Source of the DNA: Photobacterium chitinilyticum | GTDB taxonomy: Bacteria; Pseudomonadota; Gammaproteobacteria; Enterobacterales; Vibrionaceae | Assembly: GCF_004104355.1 (NCBI RefSeq) | Contig: NZ_RJLM01000004.1 | Span: 124,001 to 188,000 of the forward strand | Length of the DNA: 64,000 nucleotides | Direction: 5' to 3' | Shown: piece after piece, positions 19,201 through 28,273 of the stretch | How positions within the stretch are numbered: position 1 is the stretch's first letter | How the letters are laid out: each line of letters starts with the position of its first letter | The notes under the pieces: model-generated | The model's input: only the letters and a program-made list of their open reading frames with translations | What the model was told of the DNA's origin: nothing | Database searches by the model: none | Translations under genes and position numbers: made by a program

Positions 19201-21909
19201 ATGCCTGTAACAAATATGGCTGAACTAGATGCAATGGTTGCCCGCGTCAAAGCTGCTCAGAAAGAGTTTGCGACTTTCTCTCAGGAGCAAGTTGACAAGA
19301 TCTTCCGTGCTGCCTCTCTTGCCGCGAACAACGCGCGTATCCCTCTAGCTCAACAAGCTGTAGCTGAATCTGGTATGGGTATTGTTGAAGATAAGGTTAT
19401 CAAAAACCACTTCGCTTCAGAATTTATCTACAACAAATACAAAGACGAACCAACTTGCGGTATTTTGGATGAGAACGAAGAGTTCGGCACCATGACTATC
19501 GCAGAACCAGTAGGTATCATTTGTGGTATCGTTCCAACAACGAACCCAACATCTACTGCAATCTTCAAATCTCTTATCTCTCTTAAAACACGTAACGCGA
19601 TTATCTTCTCGCCACACCCACGTGCTAAGAACTCAACAAATGACGCTGCGAAGCTAGTTCTTGATGCTGCAATCGCTGCTGGCGCACCAAAAGACATCAT
19701 TGGTTGGATTGACCAGCCTTCAGTTGAGCTTTCAAATGCACTAATGAAGCATGATGATATCAACCTTATCCTTGCGACTGGTGGTCCAGGTATGGTTAAA
19801 GCAGCTTACTCTTCAGGTAAACCTGCAATCGGTGTTGGTGCGGGTAACGTTCCAGTTGTTATCGATGAAACTGCAGACGTTAAACGTGCGGTAGCATCTG
19901 TACTTATGTCTAAAACATTCGATAACGGTGTAGTGTGTGCTTCTGAGCAGGCAGTTATCGTTATGGATGAAGTATATGACGAAGTGAAAGAGCGCTTTGC
20001 TTCTCACAACGGTTACGTACTGACTAAATCTGAAGCTGAAAAAGTACGTAAAGTGCTGCTTATTAATGGCAACCTAAACGCAGACATCGTTGGTCAGCCA
20101 GCAACTAAGATTGCTGAAATGGCAGGCGTTCAGGTACCAGCTGATACTAAAATTCTTATCGGTGAAGGCGAAGAAGTATGTGTTGAAGATGAATTCGCAC
20201 ATGAAAAACTGTCTCCTACACTAGGTATGTTCCGCGCGTCTTCTTTTGAAAACGCTGTAGAGCAAGCGGTTAAAATGGTTGAGCTTGGCGGTATCGGTCA
20301 CACATCTGGTCTATACACTAACCAAGACGTTAACGCTGACCGTATTCGTTACTTCGGCGACAAACTAAAAACTGCACGTATTCTTGTAAATATCCCAACT
20401 ACTCACGGTGGTATCGGTGACCTTTACAACTTCAACGTAGCGCCTTCTCTAACTCTTGGTTGTGGTTCATGGGGTGGTAACTCTATCTCTGAGAACGTAG
20501 GTCCTAAGCACCTTATCAACAAGAAGACAGTAGCGAAGCGAGCTGAAAATATGTTGTGGCACAAACTACCTAAATCAATCTACTTCCGCCGTGGTAGCCT
20601 TCCAATCGCTTTAGGCGACCTAGAAGGTAAAAAACGTGCATTCCTAGTAACTGACCGTTTCCTATTTAACAACGGTTACGCAGATGAAATCGTAGCACTA
20701 CTTAAAGCACAAGGTATCGAAGTTCAAACTTTCTTCGACGTAGAAGCGGATCCAACGCTATCTATTGTTGAAAAAGGCGCTGAAGCAATGAAGAGCTTCC
20801 AGCCTGACGTTATCCTTGCTCTTGGTGGTGGTTCACCAATGGATGCTGCGAAAATCATGTGGGTTATGTACGAGCACCCAGAAACAGAGTTTGCTGACTT
20901 GGCAATGCGCTTTATGGATATCCGTAAGCGTATCTACAAGTTCCCTAAAATGGGTAAGAAAGCTGAGCTTGTATGTATCACAACTACATCAGGTACGGGT
21001 TCTGAAGTTACACCTTTCGCGGTTGTTACTGACGACAAAACTGGCGCTAAATACCCACTGGCTGACTACGAGCTAACGCCGCAAATGGCTATCGTTGATG
21101 CTAACCTGGTGATGAACATGCCTAAGTCGCTAACTGCATTTGGCGGTTACGATGCAGTAACTCACGCACTTGAAGCATACGTTTCTGTTCTTGCTAACGA
21201 ATACTCAGATGGTCAAGCACTTCAAGCACTTAAGATGCTAAAAGAGTACCTGCCATCAAGCTACGCAAACGGTGCTAACGACCCAATCGCTCGTGAGAAA
21301 GTACACAATGCGGCAACTATCGCGGGTATCGCGTTTGCTAACGCATTCCTGGGTGTTTGTCACTCAATGGCGCACAAGATCGGTAACGCATTCCACTTAC
21401 CACACGGTCTTGCTAACGCATTGCTTATCTCTGACGTGGTACGTTTTAACGCTAACGATAACCCAACTAAGCAAACTGCATTCTCTCAGTATGACCGCCC
21501 ACAGGCACGTCGTCGTTATGCAGAAGTTGCTGACCACTTGGGTCTGTCTCAAGCCGGTGACCGTACAGCTCAGAAAATTGAGCGTCTGCTTACTTGGCTA
21601 GAAGAGCTGAAAGGTGATTTGGATATTCCACTATCTATCCAAGCTGCTGGTGTTCCAGAGTCTGACTTCTTCGCACAGATTGACACGCTATCTGTTGATG
21701 CGTTCGATGACCAGTGTACTGGTGCGAACCCACGCTACCCACTGATCAGCGAGCTGAAAGATGTACTGACAGCGTCTTACTACGGTAAAGCATACGTAGA
21801 AGGCGAGACTTTCGAAGGTACAACTGTAATCAAGAAGTCTGAAAAGAACGCGCCAGTTGCTGAAAAGCCAGCTAAAGCGAAAGCTAAGAAAGAAAAAACA
21901 GAAGCATAA
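19201..21909 (+). CDS. adhE: Bifunctional acetaldehyde-CoA / alcohol dehydrogenase
   Basis: 902-residue fusion that reduces acetyl-CoA to acetaldehyde and then ethanol in fermentation; the enzyme assembles into spirosomes in relatives. Residues 1-440 are the CoA-acylating aldehyde dehydrogenase with catalytic C246 (DNGVVCASEQ). Residues about 450-870 are an iron-dependent alcohol dehydrogenase with ALGGGSPMDAAK, TTTSGTGSEVTPF and iron-ligand histidines in GVCHSMAHKIGNAFHLPHGLANA. The tail is a Lys/Ala-rich extension (AEKPAKAKAKKEKTEA). Ribosome site TAGGAG, 8 bases from ATG. Codon choice is strongly biased, as expected for a highly expressed gene. Monocistronic; induced without oxygen if the FNR site is used. 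Confidence 0.98.
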   Translation: MPVTNMAELDAMVARVKAAQKEFATFSQEQVDKIFRAASLAANNARIPLAQQAVAESGMGIVEDKVIKNHFASEFIYNKYKDEPTCGILDENEEFGTMTIAEPVGIICGIVPTTNPTSTAIFKSLISLKTRNAIIFSPHPRAKNSTNDAAKLVLDAAIAAGAPKDIIGWIDQPSVELSNALMKHDDINLILATGGPGMVKAAYSSGKPAIGVGAGNVPVVIDETADVKRAVASVLMSKTFDNGVVCASEQAVIVMDEVYDEVKERFASHNGYVLTKSEAEKVRKVLLINGNLNADIVGQPATKIAEMAGVQVPADTKILIGEGEEVCVEDEFAHEKLSPTLGMFRASSFENAVEQAVKMVELGGIGHTSGLYTNQDVNADRIRYFGDKLKTARILVNIPTTHGGIGDLYNFNVAPSLTLGCGSWGGNSISENVGPKHLINKKTVAKRAENMLWHKLPKSIYFRRGSLPIALGDLEGKKRAFLVTDRFLFNNGYADEIVALLKAQGIEVQTFFDVEADPTLSIVEKGAEAMKSFQPDVILALGGGSPMDAAKIMWVMYEHPETEFADLAMRFMDIRKRIYKFPKMGKKAELVCITTTSGTGSEVTPFAVVTDDKTGAKYPLADYELTPQMAIVDANLVMNMPKSLTAFGGYDAVTHALEAYVSVLANEYSDGQALQALKMLKEYLPSSYANGANDPIAREKVHNAATIAGIAFANAFLGVCHSMAHKIGNAFHLPHGLANALLISDVVRFNANDNPTKQTAFSQYDRPQARRRYAEVADHLGLSQAGDRTAQKIERLLTWLEELKGDLDIPLSIQAAGVPESDFFAQIDTLSVDAFDDQCTGANPRYPLISELKDVLTASYYGKAYVEGETFEGTTVIKKSEKNAPVAEKPAKAKAKKEKTEA

Positions 21910-21935
21910 TCATCTGTTATAGCTAGCGCATTTTT

Positions 21936-21962
21936 AAGCCCGCCACCTTGGCGGGCTTTTTT
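21936..21962 (+). terminator. adhE terminator
   Basis: Stem AAGCCCGCCA / TGGCGGGCTT with a CCT loop and T6 tract. Confidence 0.93.
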
Positions 21963-22001
21963 AGATCAGTGGCAAGTAACAAGCTTCGAGTATGCTAGAC
22001 C

Positions 22002-22691
22002 TTATCCCACTTCCGCCTCTATCATCCGTCCGTTGAAATAATCATTGGCGACAATATATTCTGCGCTTCTGACAATTTCATATTGCAGAGGTTGGCTAAG
22101 TAAGTTGCTTGATGGAGGGGTACAATCATTCGCAAAGCTCAACGGAACGACGCCACCTACCCGAATGTTAAACTCGGCCAGTTCTTTGGCCCAACTTTGA
22201 GTCAAGCCCGAGATCATGGCCTTTGATCCATTATTGATGGGCTGGTGGGTATTGATTAGGTTGGCAGCCAGGTTAACGATGACACCTTCGCAATGATGTT
22301 CCCGCATGTAGTTGGCGGCTTGTTTGCCGAAAATAAAGAAGGGGGTTGCTCCTTCTGACATGGAGCGACAGAACTGATCGACGGAAGCCGGACTGAATAA
22401 CATTGGTAGATCCGAGCCCAGCCAATAGTTTACCAAGACATCAATTGACCCAAAGTACAGGTGAACATCATTGATTAAACTTGCTATGGACGCTTCATTT
22501 TGTTTTTCCAACAAGAAGGGATGAGAATTCCCTCCCGCGGCAAGGCAGGCTTGTTGTGTTTGCTGCAAGCGGTCAGCTTCGATATCAACCAAGGCCAACT
22601 TTGCCCCGAGCGATGCGAAGTGGAGTGAAATCGCTTTGCCCATCGGGCTGCCAGCGGCAGTAATTACAATGACAGATTGCGCGATATTCAT
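22002..22691 (-). CDS. SDR-fold protein lacking the usual catalytic residues
   Basis: 229 residues with a Rossmann-fold short-chain dehydrogenase pattern: nucleotide-binding region VIVITAAGSPMGKAI at 7-21, LALVDIE at 32-38, and the helix NNGSKAMISGLTQSWAKEL. In an active SDR the motif YxxxK and an upstream Ser are catalytic. Here the Tyr position is N153 (N-N-G-S-K157) and the Ser region reads VNLAAN, with no Ser. The glycine motif is also altered (TAAGSPMG versus TGxxxGxG). So it is probably not an oxidoreductase and may bind a nucleotide cofactor for sensing. Purine-rich GGGGGAAAG lies upstream of the start. Isolated gene converging on adhE. Confidence 0.75.
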   Translation of the reverse strand: MNIAQSVIVITAAGSPMGKAISLHFASLGAKLALVDIEADRLQQTQQACLAAGGNSHPFLLEKQNEASIASLINDVHLYFGSIDVLVNYWLGSDLPMLFSPASVDQFCRSMSEGATPFFIFGKQAANYMREHHCEGVIVNLAANLINTHQPINNGSKAMISGLTQSWAKELAEFNIRVGGVVPLSFANDCTPPSSNLLSQPLQYEIVRSAEYIVANDYFNGRMIEAEVG

Positions 22692-23049
22692 GACTCGTTC
22701 TTTCCCCCGTTTGTACCGGATGGTGCGCTGCCATGATGGCAGTTTCTGGGCACTCTGAAAGTAAAGGTGTCACCACTTGGCTTCGTTTGGTATTGGAATG
22801 ATTTTTTGCCAAATGTATTCAATCTCAAAGTTACGCACCGAGCCGATAAATCGATCATCAAGTAAACGAAAAAGGTAATTCTATATTGAAGCCTTGAGCT
22901 GGGATTAACTGTGAAAAAGCGCCCAAATTGCCTCAAGCTGCCACTAAATGTTAGTGAATTGTGAGCAGTGTGCTGCTTGGAAATAACAAAGCTATGATGG
23001 TTGTCACGAAATAACGAATACTGTGAGCTACGCGGAATTAGATTGTAAG
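22692..23049. other. Intergenic region upstream of the SDR gene with a 15-bp palindrome
   Basis: 358 bp with no gene I can support. A perfect palindrome CTGCCAT-G-ATGGCAG occupies 22728-22742, 37 bp before the SDR start codon, where an operator or a leader hairpin would sit. An 82-codon minus-strand frame at 22688-22936 shows no family resemblance. Confidence 0.5.
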
Positions 23050-23559
23050 CTAGGCGGTGTGGTACATTTCAGCAAAGCGTTTGGCGTGGATCAGCGACAG
23101 GTATAAATTCTGCGGAGAGGCTTTAATTGCCGCATTTTCCTTGGGCGGCAGCATCCGACGTTCATGGCCTGAGAGGTTGTGGTATATGTCTTCCGGCAGT
23201 CCTTTCGTGCCCTGCGGAGGGAAGTTGAGCGCGGTAGGCTGTAACTCATGGAGCAGACGAACATCAGAAAGGCCGCTGTTATGAAATGCATTGGCCTGAG
23301 CTGCTCCGTTAACGTAACAGTGTTCGGTGGTACTCAGTGGCTTCGGATCCTGCAATTCAAAGTATGTCCGCAGCTCCGTTTCGGTTTTACCCGATTTGGG
23401 AGGCGCATCAACCGGGACGGTCTCAAGATGATCCGGAGACAGCATCGCGAGCATTAATGCAAAGTCAGCACGGCGTCCGCCTTCAACCGCATGGTTGAGG
23501 TTACTGCCGAGCTGCACTTCATTAATGAGTTGTGCTTTGTCTAAGGTATGGATCTGCAT
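23050..23559 (-). CDS. VC2046/SO_2500-type conserved protein of unknown function
   Basis: 169-residue soluble protein starting MQIHTLDKAQLINEVQLG. I recall this as a family found in Vibrio and Shewanella annotated only by locus names; the GRRADFALMLAMLS segment and the C-terminal SPQNLYLSLIHAKRFAEMY helix are the best-conserved looking parts. No signal peptide, membrane segment, cofactor or metal motif is evident. It follows the C-S lyase gene by about 83 bp on the same strand and may be co-transcribed. No function can be given. Confidence 0.65.
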   Translation of the reverse strand: MQIHTLDKAQLINEVQLGSNLNHAVEGGRRADFALMLAMLSPDHLETVPVDAPPKSGKTETELRTYFELQDPKPLSTTEHCYVNGAAQANAFHNSGLSDVRLLHELQPTALNFPPQGTKGLPEDIYHNLSGHERRMLPPKENAAIKASPQNLYLSLIHAKRFAEMYHTA

Positions 23560-23642
23560 TATCTGAGAAAAAGAGGTTCCCGGTTTGTGATACTCCTTTA
23601 TCGGGTTTTACCGTCAGAACTTTAGCAGTATTTTCACCTCGC

Positions 23643-24797
23643 TTAGGTTAGGCTTTCGATGGCAGCACGCATTCTTCTTAGTCCCTCGTCCAAGGTTTTG
23701 CTACAACAGGCAAAATTGAGCCGCACAAAGCGGGAATTGCCAAAGTCTGCTCCCGGTGAGAGGCCGACTCCGGCCTGCTCGAAGAATTTGAAGGGGCTGG
23801 TAACTGGCAGTGCCGAGGCATCAATCCAAGCCAGATATGTAGCTTCGATATGGTGCAGTTTTAGAAATGGCAGGGCATTAATTTCCTGCTCTAGCTTTTC
23901 TCTGTGCTGGCGAAGAAAATCAAGCTGGTGTTCTAGCCATGGCTGGCAGCTTTCGTAAGCAGCCTGTGCTGCAGTGTATGCCAACACATTAACATCCGGG
24001 ACAATACCGGCTTTAGTCTTGATAAATCGCCTGCGCAGGATCGGGTTTGGAATGATTGCCATTGAGGCACCCAGACCGGCGATGTTAAATGTTTTGCTCG
24101 GCGCAATAAGCGTAACGGAGCGTTGGGCCGCATTTTTATTGAGGCTGGCAAAGGGGATATGTTTCGCTGCCTTGTCGAGAATTAAATCACAGTGAATTTC
24201 ATCTGAGCAGACATAGAGGTCATGGTGCTCGGTAAAGTCTGCCAGTGCTAACAGCTCGTCCCTGTGGTAAACCGTGCCACCGGGATTAAGAGGGTTGCAA
24301 AACAGTAATAATTTCGATTCCGGCAGGACTTCTGTCTGCGCTAAATCCATTAGCCAGCGGTTATTTTGCAGGGTAACCGGCGACACGGACAGTGAACGCC
24401 GGGCCAGTTTAACGGAAGACATAAACGGCGGGTAAATAGGCTTGGGACTGATCACTCCCTGGTGGTCTTCGGTCAGCGATCTGACAGCCAGATTTAGCCC
24501 GCAGACGAGGCCCGGCAGGTAAACAATCCATTTAGGTTCGATGGTCCAGTCATAGCGAAGTTTCATTCGCTCGATCAGCAGTTCGGTAAGACGCGCAGGG
24601 GGATGGCCATAACCAAAAATGCCGTGATCAACATGTCGGTGCAGAGCCTCGGTAATGGCATCCGGTACTCGAAAGTCACTGTCGGCGACCCACATTGGCA
24701 GGATGTCTCGGTCTTTGTATTTGCTCCATTTAATGCTGTTGCTACTGGTACGGTCAACCGGTTGTTCGAAAAGCTGGAAAGGGGAGTAATGAGTCAT
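23643..24797 (-). CDS. MalY/PatB-family PLP-dependent C-S lyase
   Basis: 384 residues, fold type I PLP enzyme of the MalY/PatB subgroup, which cleaves cystathionine or cysteine conjugates (beta C-S lyase) and in E. coli MalY also interferes with maltose regulation. The PLP lysine is K235 in LIAPSKTFNIAGLGASMAI; other marks are WVADSDFRVP near 36-45, FGYGHPPARL, NPLNPGGTVY and CSDEIHCDLI. Likely cytoplasmic. Preceded by a terminator belonging to the next operon upstream, so it has its own promoter in the 24798-24858 interval. Confidence 0.88.
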   Translation of the reverse strand: MTHYSPFQLFEQPVDRTSSNSIKWSKYKDRDILPMWVADSDFRVPDAITEALHRHVDHGIFGYGHPPARLTELLIERMKLRYDWTIEPKWIVYLPGLVCGLNLAVRSLTEDHQGVISPKPIYPPFMSSVKLARRSLSVSPVTLQNNRWLMDLAQTEVLPESKLLLFCNPLNPGGTVYHRDELLALADFTEHHDLYVCSDEIHCDLILDKAAKHIPFASLNKNAAQRSVTLIAPSKTFNIAGLGASMAIIPNPILRRRFIKTKAGIVPDVNVLAYTAAQAAYESCQPWLEHQLDFLRQHREKLEQEINALPFLKLHHIEATYLAWIDASALPVTSPFKFFEQAGVGLSPGADFGNSRFVRLNFACCSKTLDEGLRRMRAAIESLT

Positions 24798-24858
24798 ACT
24801 GATTCCATTCAGAGGGCTGTCGGCTTTATTACATCTTAATGAACTCCGTTTCAGATGT

Positions 24859-24888
24859 AAAAAAGCCCTGACGGTAAAATCAGGGCTT
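24859..24888 (-). terminator. Terminator of the retropepsin/7TM/ATP-grasp operon
   Basis: On the minus strand AAGCCCTGA / TCAGGGCTT with an 8-nt loop, followed by a T run, 25 bp after the stop of the ATP-grasp gene. Confidence 0.9.
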
Positions 24889-24912
24889 AGTTATTGACGC
24901 TCCAGGCTTAGT

Positions 24913-25887
24913 TTAGAACAAGGACTTGGCGCCAAACTGTTCGGCGGCATAGGCGACCCGCTCTGCCGGTGACGGCGGGGTATTCGGCGTGCCGAGGTTC
25001 TCGATATGATGCAAACGAGGCAGCAATCCGCAGCCGTTGGCGGTTTGAATTGCCAGCCCAGGGCGCGCATTCAGTTCAAGTACCATTGGCCCTTGTATTT
25101 TATCCAGTACCATGTCGGTTCCCATGTATCCGAGTCCTGCCATTTCCCAGGCACTGGCGGCGAGTGTCAGCAACTTGTGCCAGTTGGGAACAGCAAGCTC
25201 GCTCAGCAGCTTGCCGGTGTCAGGGTGGCGTTCAACGGGTTGGTCGAACTGTACCGCTCGAACTGCCTTACCGGTGGCGATATCAATCCCGACGCCTACT
25301 GCTCCCTGGTGGAGGTTAGCCTTACCGTCTGAGGCCGCGGTTGAACAGCGCATCATGGCCATTACCGGGTAGCCTTTAAAAACGATAACCCTAACGTCTG
25401 GCACCCCTTCGTAGCTGAAGCCATCAAATACGTCATCAAACTGAATCAGATTCTCTACCATGGCCACGTCATTCTTGCCGCCGAGAGAGAAAAGCCCGGC
25501 AAGAGTGTTCGTGATATGACGCTCGACATCCTGTTTGTTGATCTCGGCACCTGACGGCTTGATGTAGACCCCGTCTTTGTGCTTGACGACAACCAAGATC
25601 CCCTTGCCACCTGAGCCTTGAGCCGGTTTTATGACAAAACCCGGCCAGTTCTTGACCATGTTATGAATTGTTTTGACATACACCTGGCTGTCAATCACGC
25701 CAATCAATTCGGGAACTGTTGCTCCTGCACGCTGGGCGATTTTCTTTGTTTTCAGCTTGTCGTCAACCAGCGGGTAAAGGCTACGGTCATTGTAGCGACC
25801 AATATAGCTATGGTTGCGTTGGTTCATCCCCATAATGCCGCGCTCGCGTAGCTTGAACGGAGAGGTAAACTGAGAAAACAGTGACAT
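24913..25887 (-). CDS. RimK-like ATP-grasp ligase (alpha-L-glutamate ligase-related)
   Basis: 324-residue ATP-grasp protein of the RimK-related type. ATP-binding landmarks are KPAQGSGGKGILVV (residues about 98-111) and the magnesium-binding VLELNARPGLAIQTANG near the C terminus, with DMVLDK before it. RimK-type enzymes add amino acids, typically glutamate, to a protein or peptide through an acyl phosphate. Lacks membrane segments. It starts 3 bp after the 7TM transglutaminase-like gene and is last in a three-gene operon; the set suggests it modifies or extends a peptide substrate handled by the two envelope proteins. Substrate unknown. Confidence 0.85.
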   Translation of the reverse strand: MSLFSQFTSPFKLRERGIMGMNQRNHSYIGRYNDRSLYPLVDDKLKTKKIAQRAGATVPELIGVIDSQVYVKTIHNMVKNWPGFVIKPAQGSGGKGILVVVKHKDGVYIKPSGAEINKQDVERHITNTLAGLFSLGGKNDVAMVENLIQFDDVFDGFSYEGVPDVRVIVFKGYPVMAMMRCSTAASDGKANLHQGAVGVGIDIATGKAVRAVQFDQPVERHPDTGKLLSELAVPNWHKLLTLAASAWEMAGLGYMGTDMVLDKIQGPMVLELNARPGLAIQTANGCGLLPRLHHIENLGTPNTPPSPAERVAYAAEQFGAKSLF

Positions 25888-25890
25888 AGA

Positions 25891-27396
25891 TTAGCTCTCC
25901 GCGAGTGGTTTAAAGCGACGAAGCTCACTCAGGCGGTAGCCTGTGTAGTTACCCAGCATTAGGATCAGTGCCAGAATAACCAGCTGGATACCAATAAAGT
26001 TAAACGTCAGATGGCGAACCAGGCCGTTGGTCATCGCCAGGTAGACCAGAACGGCGGTAAGCAGCGAGCCCCCCCCCTGGATCAGTACTTCCTTGGCACC
26101 TTCTTCCTCCCACAGGATAGACATACGCTCTATTGTCCATGACAAGATAATCATTGGGAAGAAGGTGATTGAAAGACCTTCAACCAAGCCAATCTTGAAT
26201 GCCACCACGGTAAAGACAGAAATGATCATTATCACGGTGATGATCACGGCGGATATCCGGGCAACGAGCAACAGATTGAGCCTCGACAGGTAGCTACGAA
26301 TAACCAGACCGGTACCGACAATCAGTAAGAAGCCTAGAATACCGGTGACTAGCTGGGTTTGCACAAAGGCTACCGCAATCAGCACGGGCATGAAGGTTCC
26401 TGAGGTTTTCAAGCCAACGATAATCCGCAGGAAGACCACGACAAGGGCACCGATAGGAACCAGCATGATGGTCTTGAACATTGCCTGTTCCTCAACGGGC
26501 AGGCTGTGGATTGAGAAGTTCAGCAGGTCTTCGGACTGTACTTTCTCCCGGGTGGCCTGTTGTGGCGTAATGTCCTGTGCGATGATCGAAAAGCTAATAT
26601 TGGAATTGCGTCCGCCTATGACATCGAGCAGGGAATGCCCCTGTTGGTTCCAGACCAGAATGTCATCAGGCTTGCCTTCCTGACCTGTCTGGATATCAAA
26701 CAGTTGCCATTTAACACCGTCCCAGACCTCTACCATCGGGTTGATGCTCTGGCGGCGTCGGCCGTCTTCAAGTTGTAGGCCACCCACGATACGTGCATGG
26801 ATATTTTCCAGCGACAGCAGGTTAATAATGGCCTGTTCGCGACTCAGGCTATTGAGCAGCAGTGAGGCATTCTGGTTTGATTTGTCATTGAACTGCTTGA
26901 TGAGTTCTCGGGCCAGCGTGATATTGTCGGCAGAAAGATTGCGTGCCTGAGTGATCAGTGCCGTCGCGGCCGTTTGCTGCGGGTTATCCAGGCTGACAGA
27001 GACGGTAGATCCTTTGGGAGGCTCGGGGGAATAGCTTGCCTGCTGATCAACCAGCATTTGGGTTTTATAGTAGAGAATTTGTTTGCCCGTGGCTTCGCGG
27101 ATCGACCATTCCGCCCGGCGGCCCATGTCGGTGTCAATGAGTGCGACTCCGTAGCCCGGAGATGATGTGCTTTCGTCGATGAGGGTAAAGCCCTGCTGTG
27201 TTTCAGGCGCTGCCATCGAGACTTTGACTGGATCGCCGATGGCATCGAATTCGATACGTGCTTCCAGCTCCCATAACGCGCGCTCTTCACCTGGCGTCCA
27301 CGGCACGCCGTAGACATCATGTCGGTACATGCTGAGAGCAGCCCCGGCAATGACGAGCAAGGTGATTAAGAAATAAAACGGGATTCTTGACGTCAT
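25891..27396 (-). CDS. Inactive transglutaminase fused to a 7TM membrane domain
   Basis: 501 residues. An N-terminal membrane anchor (about 6-23) is followed by a periplasmic region of roughly 300 residues that includes a transglutaminase-like fold (LSREQAIINLLSLENIHARIVGGLQLEDGRR), recognised by order of elements but without an evident Cys-His-Asp triad, hence called inactive. Residues about 310-495 hold seven hydrophobic helices (TIMLVPIGALVVVFLRIIVG, GTFMPVLIAVAFVQTQL and so on). This architecture is known only from clusters with RimK-like ligases and the retropepsin-like protein next door. Likely an inner-membrane partner or receptor for a peptide; role unproven. Confidence 0.82.
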   Translation of the reverse strand: MTSRIPFYFLITLLVIAGAALSMYRHDVYGVPWTPGEERALWELEARIEFDAIGDPVKVSMAAPETQQGFTLIDESTSSPGYGVALIDTDMGRRAEWSIREATGKQILYYKTQMLVDQQASYSPEPPKGSTVSVSLDNPQQTAATALITQARNLSADNITLARELIKQFNDKSNQNASLLLNSLSREQAIINLLSLENIHARIVGGLQLEDGRRRQSINPMVEVWDGVKWQLFDIQTGQEGKPDDILVWNQQGHSLLDVIGGRNSNISFSIIAQDITPQQATREKVQSEDLLNFSIHSLPVEEQAMFKTIMLVPIGALVVVFLRIIVGLKTSGTFMPVLIAVAFVQTQLVTGILGFLLIVGTGLVIRSYLSRLNLLLVARISAVIITVIMIISVFTVVAFKIGLVEGLSITFFPMIILSWTIERMSILWEEEGAKEVLIQGGGSLLTAVLVYLAMTNGLVRHLTFNFIGIQLVILALILMLGNYTGYRLSELRRFKPLAES

Positions 27397-27410
27397 GACA
27401 TCCTCATCGA

Positions 27411-28184
27411 TTAATTATTAATGGTTTGAACTTCTTGCTCGTTCATTCCCTGAACAAATTTTTTCCCGACATCAACCAGGGCTATATCTTTGAAGAACTC
27501 GCGACCTAACAATATTGGATAGGTCATTTGGCTCCGGTCGGCAAGGGTAAACTGGGCTTTTTCGTGCAGCAGCCCTAGCTTAACCCAAGCTTCTATAACC
27601 GGCCGGCGTTCTGATTGTTCCGAGGTCGACTGACGCACTTTTACCCAGCGAACAACGGGGGCTTCGACAATTTCAGCTTTTTCTTCGTTTCCATCGAAAG
27701 TATGGTTGAGATTGAAACGAGCCCACTCTTTTCCATCACGTTCGAAGATCTGAATATCGACTGCATTGAGGGATGATGTCGTCGCACCAGTATCGATTCT
27801 GGCTTTGAAGAATGACTGTATTGAGTCTAGCCAAACCCATTCCTCTTCGCCCAAAATTACTTTGCCATGAGCCACTTTGGTGTCAATGGCTGGCTCGATA
27901 ACTGTAACGGCTTTCTCTCCATCTTCAGCAGATTTCGCTGTCGCCGCAGTAACCAGCATCGGAGGGTGTGACAGTTCTTCCGAAATTGATGATAGCTCTT
28001 TTTCTAGATTAGCAATATATTCATTTTGTTCATCTATTTGCTGAATCATTGTCGCAAATTGGTAATTAACGCGTTCTTCCATCGTGTTGATGGCATTCAT
28101 CGTTTTTTCATGATTGGTTGACTGCGTAAGAGTGCAACCGGAAAGCATAGCAAAAGTGAGTAATGGCACACAGCGGCGAAGCAT
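27411..28184 (-). CDS. Retropepsin-like (ATP-dependent zinc protease family) lipoprotein
   Basis: 257 residues. Begins with a lipoprotein signal with lipobox L14-S-G-C17, then a coiled-coil-like stretch (about 28-75) and a C-terminal domain of the family misnamed ATP-dependent zinc protease. That domain carries the aspartic-protease signature FKARIDTGATTSSLNA with D131, plus MTYPILLGREFF and LVDVGKKF, as in retropepsins, which act as dimers. It would be a lipid-anchored periplasmic protease. First gene of the operon, 14 bp before the 7TM gene. Protease activity is inferred from the DTG motif. Confidence 0.85.
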   Translation of the reverse strand: MLRRCVPLLTFAMLSGCTLTQSTNHEKTMNAINTMEERVNYQFATMIQQIDEQNEYIANLEKELSSISEELSHPPMLVTAATAKSAEDGEKAVTVIEPAIDTKVAHGKVILGEEEWVWLDSIQSFFKARIDTGATTSSLNAVDIQIFERDGKEWARFNLNHTFDGNEEKAEIVEAPVVRWVKVRQSTSEQSERRPVIEAWVKLGLLHEKAQFTLADRSQMTYPILLGREFFKDIALVDVGKKFVQGMNEQEVQTINN

Positions 28185-28273
28185 TATGTCTCCTAGAAGT
28201 ACTTCTTATTTTTCTATAGGCGGCCATAGTTTAACGTACAAAAAGGGATGCGAATAGCATCCCTTGTCAATAG

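Noticed and set aside
22688-22936. 82-codon minus-strand frame overlapping the SDR gene start
   Set aside because: No family resemblance; explained by the intergenic region with a palindrome.
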